Of a DNA stretch of 64,000 nucleotides, positions 45,321 to 54,940 are shown piece by piece. The translations under genes and the position numbers were made by a program. The notes under the pieces are model-generated. The model worked only from the letters and a program-made list of their open reading frames with translations, was not told the DNA's origin and ran no database searches. The stretch's first letter is position 1. Every line of letters starts with the position of its first letter. Source of the stretch: Lachnospiraceae bacterium (GTDB lineage: Bacteria; Bacillota; Clostridia; Lachnospirales; Lachnospiraceae); the NCBI GenBank assembly GCA_902363825.1, contig CABJBK010000001.1, positions 62,001-126,000 on the forward strand, written 5' to 3'.

Positions 45321-45587
45321 ATGGTAAGCAAGAAAGTTAAGGTGACAAATCCGACCGGACTGCACTTGAGACCGGCTGGTATTTTATGCAAAGAAGCAAT
45401 GCAGTATAAATCCCGCATTACGTTTTCATATCGCGAAAACATGACTGCGAACGCGAAGAGTGTGCTCAGCGTACTCGGTGCGTGTGTAAAATCAGGGGAC
45501 GAAATAGAATTTACCTGCGAGGGCGAGGATGAAGAAGCGGCACTCCAGGCAATGGTAGATGCAGTAAACAGTGGATTGGGAGAATAG
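45321..45587 (+). CDS. HPr-family phosphocarrier protein
   Basis: 88 residues. His15 in the motif NPTGLHLRPA is the phosphocarrier site; the usual residue after His is Ala and here it is Leu. The regulatory serine is preserved as Ser47 in NAKSVLSVLG, shifted by one. It could carry phosphate for the sugar phosphotransferase system or serve as a regulatory paralogue like Crh, but Crh lacks the histidine. No enzyme I gene is adjacent. It lies 24 bases after glmM and 6 bases before leuA, an unusual place for ptsH. Confidence 0.85.
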   Translation: MVSKKVKVTNPTGLHLRPAGILCKEAMQYKSRITFSYRENMTANAKSVLSVLGACVKSGDEIEFTCEGEDEEAALQAMVDAVNSGLGE

Positions 45588-45593
45588 ACGATT

Positions 45594-47255
45594 ATGATGA
45601 ATTTTAAAAAGTACAAACGTGTGCCGGTACTGGACTATCCGAATCGGGAGTGGCCGGACAAAGAAATTAAAAAAGCGCCGGCATGGTGCAGCGTGGATCT
45701 GCGTGACGGAAATCAGGCACTGATCGATCCGATGGCGGTAGATGAAAAGATCGAGATGTTTCAGCTTTTATTAAAACTGGGATTCAAGGAGATCGAGATC
45801 GGTTTCCCGGCAGCGTCCCAGATCGAATATGATTTCCTGCGCAAACTTGTAGAGGAAAACATGATACCGGATGATGTTACCGTCCAGGTGCTGACACAGT
45901 GCAGAGAGCACCTGATCGACCGCACGTTTGAAGCGATCGAAGGCATCAAAAATGTGATCGTACATATTTACAACTCCACCTCAGTGCTTCAGCGTGATGT
46001 GGTGTTCCATATGGACAAAGAGGCGATCAAGCAGATCGCGATCGATGGCACCAATATGGTAAAAGAGCGGATGAAAAACTGTGAGGGCAACATCACACTG
46101 GAATACTCTCCGGAGAGTTTTACCGGAACAGAAATGGAATTCGCACTGGATATCTGCAGCGCGGTACAAAAGACATGGGACCACGCGAATGACAACAAGA
46201 TCATCTTCAATCTGCCGGCAACGGTTGAAATGACCACACCAAATGTTTACGCAGATCAGATCGAGTGGATGAATAAACATTTCGAGGACAGAGATAATAT
46301 TATCTTGAGTGTGCATCCGCATAATGACAGAGGAACCGGTGTGGCGGCAACAGAGCTTGCGCTGCTTGCAGGAGCTGACCGTGTAGAAGGTACGCTTTTT
46401 GGAAACGGAGAGCGCACCGGAAATGTGGATATCTTAACACTTGCATACAATATGTTTTCCCAGGGGATCAATCCGGGTCTGGAACTCGGGGACATCAATG
46501 AGATCCGTGAGGTGTATGAACGCTGCTGCAAGATGAAAGTCGGCATGCGCCATCCGTATGCGGGAAAACTGGTATTCACCGCATTTTCCGGCTCACATCA
46601 GGATGCGATCAACAAAGGAATCCATGCGATGAACGAGCGCGGAGACGGCATCTGGGAAGTACCGTATCTGCCGATCGATCCGTCCGATCTCGGAAGACAG
46701 TATGAGCCGATCGTGCGTATCAACAGCCAGTCCGGCAAGGGCGGTGTGGCATTTGTCATGGATGCGGCATATGGCTACAAGCTGCCGAAAGAGATGCAGC
46801 GTGAGTTCGCGGACGTGATCCAGAAGATCTCCGAAAAACAGGGCGAGGTTTCCCCGTCTACGATCATGGATAAATTCAGAGAAGAATATTTAGACGCGGA
46901 AGAACCGTTTGCTTTTATCCGGGCAAAAGTAGAAGAGCCGGAAGAAGAAGGAGAGACCCGTGTTACCTTGCGTTTCCGCTACAAAGGAGAGGAAATGCTT
47001 GCGGAGGCAGAAGGAAACGGACCGATCAATGCGGCGATCCAGGCGATCCGTGGAAAAGTCCCGAGCGTGGACGTACATGTGCTCAACTATTCCGAGCATG
47101 CACTGAGCGAAGGCTCTGAGGCGAAAGCAGCGGCTTACATACAGATGGAGGATGCAAAGAGCGGCAGGATCACATTTGGCGTCGGCGTAAGCTCTAATAT
47201 CACAAGAGCCTCCATACGGGGAATGTTCAGCGCACTGAACAGACTTTCAAGATAA
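45594..47255 (+). CDS. leuA: 2-isopropylmalate synthase, long form
   Basis: 553 residues, the long LeuA class. It condenses acetyl-CoA with 2-oxoisovalerate as the first step of leucine synthesis. Conserved segments are SVDLRDGNQALIDPM, LSVHPHNDRGTGVAATELAL, GADRVEGTLFGNGERTGNVD and the C-terminal regulatory domain (RGKVPSVDVHVLNYSEHALS) that binds leucine. There are two adjacent ATG codons at the start. leuB, leuC and leuD are not in the window. Confidence 0.95.
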   Translation: MMNFKKYKRVPVLDYPNREWPDKEIKKAPAWCSVDLRDGNQALIDPMAVDEKIEMFQLLLKLGFKEIEIGFPAASQIEYDFLRKLVEENMIPDDVTVQVLTQCREHLIDRTFEAIEGIKNVIVHIYNSTSVLQRDVVFHMDKEAIKQIAIDGTNMVKERMKNCEGNITLEYSPESFTGTEMEFALDICSAVQKTWDHANDNKIIFNLPATVEMTTPNVYADQIEWMNKHFEDRDNIILSVHPHNDRGTGVAATELALLAGADRVEGTLFGNGERTGNVDILTLAYNMFSQGINPGLELGDINEIREVYERCCKMKVGMRHPYAGKLVFTAFSGSHQDAINKGIHAMNERGDGIWEVPYLPIDPSDLGRQYEPIVRINSQSGKGGVAFVMDAAYGYKLPKEMQREFADVIQKISEKQGEVSPSTIMDKFREEYLDAEEPFAFIRAKVEEPEEEGETRVTLRFRYKGEEMLAEAEGNGPINAAIQAIRGKVPSVDVHVLNYSEHALSEGSEAKAAAYIQMEDAKSGRITFGVGVSSNITRASIRGMFSALNRLSR

Positions 47256-47268
47256 GGAGTTATCATTT

Positions 47269-49317
47269 ATGAATAAGTTGCTTCAGAAAGTAAAAGAGAA
47301 TCTGAATCTGAAAGTCATTCTCGGATTTGTGGTCATGACTGTGATCTTCATGGTGGGAAGATCGGTCGTTTATGTGAATGAGATCGAACCGCGGCGTGAA
47401 GATGTATACACGGCGGATGTCATTTCGGGTGATAAAAAGGGAACCATGCTGCCTTTGAAAGAAGGCATGACCGTCACACAGACTTTTGTGTATCCTGAGG
47501 ATCAGATGATGGCGGTCGGCGTGGAACTGTATTCGGACGCATACAAAAACAAAGGTGAGTTCTCCATGAAAGTGTATGACATGGAGACAAATGAGCTTCT
47601 GGGAGAAGATACCTTTGACGCGTCACAACTGACAGACATGAGAGCGGCAGCGATCGATGACGTGTCCTATTTTAACGTGGGAACGCCGAACGATATCTCA
47701 GGCAATGAGAACCGGTATATGCGCATCGAATTTTCGGTAGTATCACTTTCCGAAAAATCCAGCGTATATCTTTACGCAAACGGAAATACAAAATATAATC
47801 AGGCGCAGGTCACCGGGGCGGACACAGAAGATCCGCTTAACATAGTAGTGCGTGGATACTGCTATCATTACGGTTACTGGGCGGAGTTCTTTAAATGGGG
47901 AACCAATGTCATCTATTTTATGCTGGCTGGCTGTTATATCCTGATCATGGTATTCCGGGCAAAACCGCATCAGATCTTTGTGATCGCGGGAACCTGTATG
48001 GCACTTTGCTATGCGTTTCTGCTTCCACCGGGAACAGTTCCGGATGAGATCGGTCATATTGAGACGACCTACTACTATTCCAATAAGCTGCTGGGGATCG
48101 AAGAACCGGATGCGGAATCGATCTATGTGAGAAAAACGGACCAGGAAGCGATCGGAAAATTACAGACAACACCAACATTAAAAGAATACAATTATTTTAT
48201 CTTAAATATCACACACCGGTCGGATGATACCAAACTGGTCAAGATCGACGCGACCAAGGGATCGGATAACTGGCTGCTCTACGCACCGGCGATACTGGGT
48301 GTGACGGCGGGCAGGCTGATCGGATTAAACGGTATCACAACACTGTACGCGGGACGCTTTTTTATGATGTTTGTATATCTGATATTCGCGTTTTTCGCGA
48401 TCAAGCGGGTTCCGGTCGGAAAGGCTGCGATGTTTATTGTCGTTCTGTCGCCGATGTTCATACAGCAGAGCTGTTCGTATTCGTATGATGCGATGCCGAT
48501 TGAACTTACGACCCTGTTCGTGGCGGAACTGTTTTCCGTTCTGTATGAAGACCGGAAGATGCGGAAACGTGATATCATCATACTTTCGGCACTTGCGTTT
48601 GTGATCGCTTCATGTAAGGCAGGTACTTATATTCCGGAATGTCTGCTTTTGTTCCTGATCCCGAAGGAAAAATATGAGAGTGAAAAACAGTGCAGGAGAA
48701 TGCGGATCGGTTTTCTTGTCGTGATGATCCTGGGATTTTTGATCAACAGTATTCCGTATCTTATGATGGTACTTGGAGTTACAGAGGCAACGACGGAATT
48801 ACAGCAGTATTCCAATTCGCTGAACTGTTATACGGTTTCGGACGTACTGTTCAATCCGGGCAATACGGTGCGCGTACTGATCACGACATTTCTGCAGTAC
48901 ATTGATTTTTATTTTGAGGGCAGTTTTGCCGGACCGCTTGGATGGCTCAATATCGGGATCAACCCAATGTGGGGATACCTGATGGCGGGACTGATGCTGC
49001 TTGGTGTGACGGCAGTAAAAGATGAGCCGGAATATATCACAAAAAAACAGAGAGTATGGATCGCCCTGGCGCTTCTTGCCACAGTTGCGATGGTGACAGC
49101 GGCAATGTTTGTTTCCTGGACCGGAAAAGGAAGTACCACGATCAGCGGTATACAGGGACGTTATTTTACGCCGATCCTGTTTTACTTTTTCTTTTTGTTC
49201 CGTGGGAAATTTATAAAAATAGCACATAATGTGGATAATGCTATCATGTATTTTGGAATAGCGTTGAACGTTATAGTGATAAGCAATATATTGTCAAGTA
49301 CTCAGACTGTAATGTAA
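47269..49317 (+). CDS. DUF2142-family multi-pass membrane protein
   Basis: 682 residues with about 12 membrane spans. After one N-terminal span there is an extracellular domain of about 170 residues, then the membrane core with LLPPGTVPDEIGHIETTYYY, which is the hallmark of DUF2142 (PF09913), and QSCSYSYDAMPIELTTLFVA. Relatives resemble GT-C glycosyltransferases that use lipid-linked sugars outside the membrane. Its position at the head of a polysaccharide locus fits such a role. The acceptor is unknown. Confidence 0.85.
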   Translation: MNKLLQKVKENLNLKVILGFVVMTVIFMVGRSVVYVNEIEPRREDVYTADVISGDKKGTMLPLKEGMTVTQTFVYPEDQMMAVGVELYSDAYKNKGEFSMKVYDMETNELLGEDTFDASQLTDMRAAAIDDVSYFNVGTPNDISGNENRYMRIEFSVVSLSEKSSVYLYANGNTKYNQAQVTGADTEDPLNIVVRGYCYHYGYWAEFFKWGTNVIYFMLAGCYILIMVFRAKPHQIFVIAGTCMALCYAFLLPPGTVPDEIGHIETTYYYSNKLLGIEEPDAESIYVRKTDQEAIGKLQTTPTLKEYNYFILNITHRSDDTKLVKIDATKGSDNWLLYAPAILGVTAGRLIGLNGITTLYAGRFFMMFVYLIFAFFAIKRVPVGKAAMFIVVLSPMFIQQSCSYSYDAMPIELTTLFVAELFSVLYEDRKMRKRDIIILSALAFVIASCKAGTYIPECLLLFLIPKEKYESEKQCRRMRIGFLVVMILGFLINSIPYLMMVLGVTEATTELQQYSNSLNCYTVSDVLFNPGNTVRVLITTFLQYIDFYFEGSFAGPLGWLNIGINPMWGYLMAGLMLLGVTAVKDEPEYITKKQRVWIALALLATVAMVTAAMFVSWTGKGSTTISGIQGRYFTPILFYFFFLFRGKFIKIAHNVDNAIMYFGIALNVIVISNILSSTQTVM

Positions 49318-49329
49318 GGAGAAAAAACT

Positions 49330-50205
49330 ATGAAGAAGATTTTGGTGACAGGCTGTAATGGACAGCTTGGTCGTGCAATCAATAAGGAATACGCGGGAGA
49401 ATCTGTGGAGATTATCAATACCGACGTGGCTGCAGGAGATCACATTGTGGCGTGCGATATTACAAGTATTGATGAAGTGATGAAACTGGCAAGAGAGAAA
49501 AAGCCGGATGTCATCATCAACTGCGCGGCACACACCAACGTGGATAAGTGTGAGGAACAGTGGGAACTGGCTTATAAGATCAATGCGATCGGTCCTAGAA
49601 ATTTAAGTATTGCGGCAACGGAAGTAGGCGCTAAACTGATCCATGTATCTACCGATTATGTGTTTGCGGGAGATGGAACCCGTCCCTATGTGGAATATGA
49701 CACACCGGCACCGATCAGTGCTTACGGAAGAAGCAAATACGAAGGTGAAAAATTCGTACAGCAGTTTGCAAACCGCTATTTTATTGTGCGTACCGCATGG
49801 CTTTACGGGGACGGAAAGAACTTTGTAAAGACAATGTTAAAACTGTCAGAGACACATGATGAACTCTTTGTTGTAGATGATCAGGTAGGATCACCGACAA
49901 GTGCGGTGGAACTGGCAAAAATGATCCACTTCCTGGAGCCGACAGAAAATTACGGTCTGTTCCATGCAACCTGTGAGGGAGATACCAACTGGGCAGATTT
50001 TACGGAAGAGATCTTTAAGAGAGCCGGTATTAAGACCAAAGTAAATCATGTGACATCCGAGGAATATGCGAGAATGAATCCGGCATCCGCAAAGCGCCCG
50101 GCTTACTCGATCCTTGAAGACTTCATGCTCAAGCTGACAACGGATTACCGTATGGCAGACTGGCACGATGCGCTGGATGTTTATATGAAAGAAATGGGGT
50201 ATTAG
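49330..50205 (+). CDS. rfbD: dTDP-4-dehydrorhamnose reductase
   Basis: 291 residues. Last step of dTDP-L-rhamnose synthesis, NADPH-dependent. Rossmann motif VTGCNGQLGRAINKEY, the conserved HVSTDYVFAGDG and the catalytic Tyr-x3-Lys in SAYGRSKYEGE are visible, as is the sugar-binding TAWLYGDGKNFVKTM. AAGGAG precedes the start. The four rhamnose genes are all present in this locus but not in one block: rfbD first, then rfbB, rfbA and rfbC. Confidence 0.95.
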   Translation: MKKILVTGCNGQLGRAINKEYAGESVEIINTDVAAGDHIVACDITSIDEVMKLAREKKPDVIINCAAHTNVDKCEEQWELAYKINAIGPRNLSIAATEVGAKLIHVSTDYVFAGDGTRPYVEYDTPAPISAYGRSKYEGEKFVQQFANRYFIVRTAWLYGDGKNFVKTMLKLSETHDELFVVDDQVGSPTSAVELAKMIHFLEPTENYGLFHATCEGDTNWADFTEEIFKRAGIKTKVNHVTSEEYARMNPASAKRPAYSILEDFMLKLTTDYRMADWHDALDVYMKEMGY

Positions 50206-50206
50206 G

Positions 50207-51031
50207 ATGGAACCGCTGGTAAGTATATGTATTCCTGCATATAACAATGCAGCATACATCAAAGATACGATCGATTCCATATTGAGCCAGACCTATAAAA
50301 ATCTGGAACTGGTCATCGTAGATGACAAGTCAAAGGACGATACGGTAGCGGTCATAAAGAGCATACCGGATGAGAGGATCCGGCTTTATGAAAATGAAAA
50401 GAACCTTGGCATGTCGGGCAACTGGAACCACTGCCTGGAACTCTGCAAGGGAGAATACATCAAGCTGATCTGCGCGGATGATATGCTGGCGCCGGATGCG
50501 ATAGAAAAGGAAGCGCGGGCGCTGACCGAGCATCCGGATGTGGTCATGGCGGAGAGTGATACCAGACTGGTTGATCTGAACGGAAAGTACAAAGGATGGT
50601 ACCGCAGATACCGCACGAAAGGTGTGGAGAGCGGAAAGAAGATTGCGAGAAAAGGGTTCTTTTCCCAGAATTATTTCGGCGCGCCGCTCGCGAACATGTT
50701 CCGGAAGAGTGTGCTGGATGAAGTCCACGGATTTGATACGAACTACTATTATATTCTGGATTACGATCTCTGGGTGCGCATAGCGTGCCTTGGAAATGTA
50801 TATATTATACATGAACCGCTGAATTTTTTCCGGGTGCGGAACGATTCCAATACCGGAGAGGTTATGGCGGGGGATAAGACGGAAACTTATGTGAAGGAAC
50901 ACCGGTATCTGGTGGAAAAACACGCGAAAGAGCTCCATATGTCAAAATTTGAAGTGGAACTGAGCGTTTTGATCCGCAGACTCCGCAACTTCGCGGGTTC
51001 TGTTTATCTGAAGCTTTTTGTACATGACTAA
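50207..51031 (+). CDS. Family 2 glycosyltransferase
   Basis: 274 residues, GT-A fold. The start VSICIPAYNNAAYIKDTIDS and DDKSKDD are typical of family 2, the metal-binding motif is LICADDM, and ILDYDLWVRIACLG lies near the acceptor site. There is no membrane span. It probably adds a sugar, perhaps rhamnose, to the lipid-linked glycan on the cytoplasmic side. It starts one base after the rfbD stop, so the two are co-translated. Confidence 0.88.
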   Translation: MEPLVSICIPAYNNAAYIKDTIDSILSQTYKNLELVIVDDKSKDDTVAVIKSIPDERIRLYENEKNLGMSGNWNHCLELCKGEYIKLICADDMLAPDAIEKEARALTEHPDVVMAESDTRLVDLNGKYKGWYRRYRTKGVESGKKIARKGFFSQNYFGAPLANMFRKSVLDEVHGFDTNYYYILDYDLWVRIACLGNVYIIHEPLNFFRVRNDSNTGEVMAGDKTETYVKEHRYLVEKHAKELHMSKFEVELSVLIRRLRNFAGSVYLKLFVHD

Positions 51032-51055
51032 CATTCTTGGATGGAAGAGGGATGC

Positions 51056-51742
51056 ATGAAAAAACTGGCGATCATTCCGGCATACAATGAGATGGGGAAT
51101 ATAGAGAAGACAGTAAACGATATCAGAGAGAACGCGAAGAGTTTTGACTATATCGTGATCGATGACTGCTCGACCGATGATACCGCAAAGATCTGTGAGG
51201 AGCAGGGATTTTCGTTTATCAGTCTGCCGACCAATCTCGGGATCGGCGGCAGTGTGCAGACGGGATATCTCTACGCGGTCAAACATGGCTATGAGATCGC
51301 GGTTCAGTTTGACGGGGATGGACAGCACAATGCGTCTTATCTCGAAGAGATGGCAGAATACTTAAAAGAACATGACCTCGATATGCTGATCGGTTCGCGC
51401 TATATCAAACGTCAGGGCTTCCAGTCTTCCTTTGTGAGAAGAATGGGCATCCGCTATTTTACATTTCTGATCCGGCTGCTCACCGGAAAGCGGATCACCG
51501 ATCCAACCTCAGGTATGCGCATGGTAAATGAGCGGACCATGGAGTTGTTTGCCAGAAAGTATCCGAGAGCTTTTCCGGAGCCGGAGAGCCTTACGATGAT
51601 CCTAAAGCGCAGATACCGGGTGGAAGAGATACCGGTGATCATGAATGAACGGAAAAAGGGAAAATCATCCATTTCCTTAAAAAAATCCGTGGAATATATG
51701 TTTCAGGTGACGATGGCAGTGATCCGCGCAGCCTTTCAGTGA
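51056..51742 (+). CDS. Family 2 glycosyltransferase, DPM1-like
   Basis: 228 residues. The sequence LAIIPAYNEMGNIEKTVNDI, SLPTNLGIGGSVQTGY and the metal site QFDGDGQHNASY resemble polyprenyl-phosphate sugar transferases (dolichol-phosphate mannose synthase group). It lacks C-terminal membrane spans. It could make a lipid-phosphate sugar donor for the DUF2142 membrane protein, a pairing known for other GT-C enzymes; this is inferred. ATG 51056 is preceded by AGAGGG. Confidence 0.88.
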   Translation: MKKLAIIPAYNEMGNIEKTVNDIRENAKSFDYIVIDDCSTDDTAKICEEQGFSFISLPTNLGIGGSVQTGYLYAVKHGYEIAVQFDGDGQHNASYLEEMAEYLKEHDLDMLIGSRYIKRQGFQSSFVRRMGIRYFTFLIRLLTGKRITDPTSGMRMVNERTMELFARKYPRAFPEPESLTMILKRRYRVEEIPVIMNERKKGKSSISLKKSVEYMFQVTMAVIRAAFQ

Positions 51743-51756
51743 CAGGAGGAAAACGC

Positions 51757-51915
51757 ATGAAGAATGAAAAACTGGTAAACCGTGTGTTGATCGTGCTCAT
51801 CATTGCGCTGACAGCGGCTGCTGTCCGGATGATGCTCCGCATTTCAAGACTGGAAAAACAGGAGAAATGGCTTGCCCAGCGCGTGGCACTTCTTAACGAA
51901 AAAACGCGCCATTGA
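51757..51915 (+). CDS. Small single-span membrane protein (52 residues)
   Basis: ATG 51757 follows ACAGGAGGAAA at ideal spacing and starts right after the glycosyltransferase stop. The product has one membrane span (VLIVLIIALTAAAVRMML) and a short charged C-terminal helix (RLEKQEKWLAQRVALLNEKT) that may form a coiled coil. It is not a family I recognise. The strong ribosome site and operon position favour real expression. It ends just before the rfbB promoter. Confidence 0.65.
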   Translation: MKNEKLVNRVLIVLIIALTAAAVRMMLRISRLEKQEKWLAQRVALLNEKTRH

Positions 51916-51940
51916 ACATTTGTAAGTAATATGTTATAAT
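51912..51940 (+). promoter_or_regulatory. Promoter of rfbB
   Basis: TTGAAC (51912-51917), a 17-base spacer and a perfect TATAAT (51935-51940). It gives the rhamnose genes an entry point inside the locus. Confidence 0.7.
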
Positions 51941-51973
51941 AAAAAAACTTGAAAATTAAGGAGGAAGTACTAA

Positions 51974-53059
51974 ATGAGAACTTATTTAGTAACGGGAGGA
52001 GCCGGATTTATCGGTTCAAACTACATTCACTACATGTTTCGCAAATATGACAATGAGATTCGTATCATCAATGTCGATGCGCTGACATATGCAGGCAATC
52101 TGGAAAACTTAAAAGACATTGAAAATAGAGACAATTATACATTCATCCGCGCGGATATCACGGACAAAGAGGCGATCACAAAGATCTTTGCCGAAAATGA
52201 CATTGACCGCGTGGTACATTTCGCTGCAGAAAGCCATGTAGACCGCAGTATCAAGCATCCGGAAGTATTTGTAAATACAAACGTACTTGGCACCGCTGTT
52301 ATGTTAAACTGCGCAAAGGCGGCATGGGAGCTTCCGGACGGCAGCTTCAGGGAAGGAAAGAAATTCCTTCATGTTTCTACCGATGAAGTATACGGTTCTC
52401 TGCCGGATGATGGTACAAGCTATTTCTATGAGACAACACCATATTCTCCGCACAGCCCGTACTCAGCGAGCAAGGCATCTTCTGATCTGCTGGTAAAAGC
52501 ATATGTTGACACATATCATTTCCCGGCAAATATCACAAACTGCTCAAACAATTACGGACCTTACCAGTTCCCGGAAAAACTGATCCCGCTTATCATCAAC
52601 AACGCGCTGCAGGGCAAGAAGCTTCCGGTATACGGTGACGGTATGAACATCCGTGACTGGTTATATGTAGATGACCATGCAAAGGGAATCGACATGGTAC
52701 AGGAGAACGGACGCCTGGGCGAGACCTACAACATTGGTGGACATAATGAAAAACGCAATATCGAGATCATCAATATTATCCTGGATACCTTGCAGGAGAT
52801 CCTGCCGGATGATGACCCGCGCAAGAAGAATGTAAGCAAAGATCTCATTACTTATGTAGAAGACCGTAAAGGACATGACAGACGCTACGCGATCGCTCCA
52901 GACAAGATCAAAGCTGAGATCGGCTGGGAACCGGAGACTATGTTTGCGGAAGGCATCAAAAAGACGATCCGCTGGTATCTGGATCATGAAGACTGGATGA
53001 AGAATGTAACAAGCGGTGACTACCAGAAGTACTATACCGATATGTATGAAGGACGCTAA
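51974..53059 (+). CDS. rfbB: dTDP-glucose 4,6-dehydratase
   Basis: 361 residues. Second step of dTDP-rhamnose synthesis. NAD-binding motif VTGGAGFIGSNYIHYMF, catalytic HVSTDEVYGSLP (Asp-Glu pair) and Tyr-x3-Lys in SPYSASKASSD are clear, plus NCSNNYGPYQFPEKLIPL. AGGAGG precedes the start. It has its own promoter. Confidence 0.97.
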   Translation: MRTYLVTGGAGFIGSNYIHYMFRKYDNEIRIINVDALTYAGNLENLKDIENRDNYTFIRADITDKEAITKIFAENDIDRVVHFAAESHVDRSIKHPEVFVNTNVLGTAVMLNCAKAAWELPDGSFREGKKFLHVSTDEVYGSLPDDGTSYFYETTPYSPHSPYSASKASSDLLVKAYVDTYHFPANITNCSNNYGPYQFPEKLIPLIINNALQGKKLPVYGDGMNIRDWLYVDDHAKGIDMVQENGRLGETYNIGGHNEKRNIEIINIILDTLQEILPDDDPRKKNVSKDLITYVEDRKGHDRRYAIAPDKIKAEIGWEPETMFAEGIKKTIRWYLDHEDWMKNVTSGDYQKYYTDMYEGR

Positions 53060-53100
53060 GCAGCCAAGAAAAATGGGGAGCGTACAGATGGAGGAAACAA

Positions 53101-53940
53101 ATGGCTAAGAAAAAAATTCTGGTAACAGGAGCAAACGGATATATTGGAAGACATGTGGTCACAGCTTTACTGGACAAGGGCTGTGAAGTCATTGCGTCAG
53201 ACTTCGCTTTTGACGGTGTGGATGAACGCGCGATCCGCAATGAAACACCGATCTTTAGTGATGATCCGGAGCTCTTTGACAAAATGGGCAGACCGGATGC
53301 CTGTATACACATGGCCTGGCGCAACGGATTTCAGCACAATGCCGAGACACATATCACAGATCTGCCAAACCACTATCTGTTTTTAAAGAACATGATGGAG
53401 GGCGGATTAAAGCAGGTCGCAGTCATGGGTACCATGCATGAGATCGGTTACTGGGAAGGCGCGATCACAGAAAACACGCCGGCAAACCCGATCTCCTTAT
53501 ACGGGATCGCGAAAAACGCGCTGCGTCAGATCACGATACAGCTCGCAAAGGAGAAGGGAGTTATTTTACAGTGGCTTCGCGCGTACTACATCCTCGGGGA
53601 TGATTTAAAGAACAATTCGATCTTCTCCCGGATCGTGAAACTGGAACAGGAAGGAAGCCCTACGTTTCCATTTACTTCAGGAAAGAACAAATATGATTTT
53701 ATCAATGTAGATGAACTCGCGGCACAGATATCTGCCGCAACCATCCAGACCGAAGTACAGGGGATCATCAACTGCTGTACCGGAAATCCGGTCTCACTGG
53801 CAGACAAGGTGGAAGAGTTTATCAAAGAAAAGAATTACAAGATCAGACCTGAGTATGGAGCTTTTCCGGACAGACCGTATGATTCACCGGGCGTCTGGGG
53901 AGATCCGGAAAAAATCAATCAGATTATGAAAAATTGTTAA
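53101..53940 (+). CDS. NAD-dependent epimerase/dehydratase, unknown substrate
   Basis: 279 residues, extended short-chain dehydrogenase. The Rossmann motif is [17 protein letters not shown] and the catalytic Tyr-x3-Lys is in [12 protein letters not shown]. It resembles reductases acting on nucleotide-linked 4-keto sugars. It sits between rfbB and rfbA, so a dTDP-4-keto-6-deoxyglucose substrate is plausible, which would make a 6-deoxyhexose other than rhamnose. GGAGG precedes the start. Confidence 0.85.
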   Translation: MAKKKILVTGANGYIGRHVVTALLDKGCEVIASDFAFDGVDERAIRNETPIFSDDPELFDKMGRPDACIHMAWRNGFQHNAETHITDLPNHYLFLKNMMEGGLKQVAVMGTMHEIGYWEGAITENTPANPISLYGIAKNALRQITIQLAKEKGVILQWLRAYYILGDDLKNNSIFSRIVKLEQEGSPTFPFTSGKNKYDFINVDELAAQISAATIQTEVQGIINCCTGNPVSLADKVEEFIKEKNYKIRPEYGAFPDRPYDSPGVWGDPEKINQIMKNC

Positions 53941-53957
53941 AGCTGGAGGATGAGCAG

Positions 53958-54836
53958 ATGAAAGGTATTATACTTGCCGGAGGTTCCGGTACAAGACTGT
54001 ATCCATTGACAAAGGCAATATCAAAGCAGATCATGCCGGTCTATGACAAGCCGATGATCTATTATCCGTTATCAACACTGATGCTGGCGAACATCCGTGA
54101 AGTGTTGATTATTTCAACACCGCGTGATCTTCCGGTATTCAAGGAACTGCTTGGGGATGGATCCCAGCTTGGAATGGACATTCAGTATGCGGTACAGGAG
54201 AGCCCGAGAGGACTTGCGGACGCATTTATCATTGGTGCGGATTTCATCGGAAATGACGCAGTTGCGTTGGTGCTTGGAGACAATATCTTCTATGGACAGA
54301 GTTTCTCAAAGGTACTGCTTTCCGCATCAGACCGAGTGGAAAACGAAGGCGGAGCAACAATTTTCGGATATTATGTAAGAGATCCGCGTGAATACGGCGT
54401 GGTAGAATTCGATGAGAATGGAAAGGCACTTTCCATCGAAGAAAAACCGGAAAAACCGAAGTCTAATTATGCGGTTCCGGGACTGTACTTCTATGACAAC
54501 AGTGTTGTGGAGATCGCGAAGAATGTAAAACCGTCCGCCCGTGGCGAGATTGAGATCACAAGTGTCAACAATGAATATTTACAGAGAGGAACACTTTCCG
54601 TAGAGACACTCGGACGTGGATTTGCATGGCTCGATACCGGAAACCATGACATGCTCCTTGCAGCTGCGGATTTTGTATCTGCGATCCAGAAACGTCAGGG
54701 CATGTATGTTTCCTGTATTGAAGAGATTGCGTTTAAACGCGGATTCATAGACAAAGAACAGTTGATCCAGTTGGCACAGCCGTTACTGAAGACCAATTAT
54801 GGAAAGTACTTATTAGAAATTGCAGAAGGTTTATAA
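53958..54836 (+). CDS. rfbA: Glucose-1-phosphate thymidylyltransferase
   Basis: 292 residues. First step of dTDP-rhamnose synthesis: dTTP plus glucose-1-phosphate. The nucleotide loop [31 protein letters not shown] and [18 protein letters not shown] are diagnostic. GGAGG supports ATG 53958; the upstream ATG at 53934 overlaps the preceding stop. Long family form with complete C-terminal extension. Confidence 0.97.
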   Translation: MKGIILAGGSGTRLYPLTKAISKQIMPVYDKPMIYYPLSTLMLANIREVLIISTPRDLPVFKELLGDGSQLGMDIQYAVQESPRGLADAFIIGADFIGNDAVALVLGDNIFYGQSFSKVLLSASDRVENEGGATIFGYYVRDPREYGVVEFDENGKALSIEEKPEKPKSNYAVPGLYFYDNSVVEIAKNVKPSARGEIEITSVNNEYLQRGTLSVETLGRGFAWLDTGNHDMLLAAADFVSAIQKRQGMYVSCIEEIAFKRGFIDKEQLIQLAQPLLKTNYGKYLLEIAEGL

Positions 54837-54848
54837 AGCTTGAAACTG

Positions 54849-54902
54849 TTCGCTGGGATTGGTAAAACTGCCATTATATGGCGTTTTGCCGGTTTCAGCG
54901 AA
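54849..54902 (+). other. Long stem-loop between rfbA and rfbC
   Basis: TTCGCTG (54849-54855) pairs with CAGCGAA (54896-54902), and inside it GGTAAAACTGCCAT pairs with ATGGCGTTTTGCC with a G-U pair and a bulge. There is no T run, so it is not a standard terminator. It may be a processing or stability element within the operon. Confidence 0.5.
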
Positions 54903-54940
54903 ATTGTTATGTTTAGAATTAGAAAGAGAGGACATTAGAA

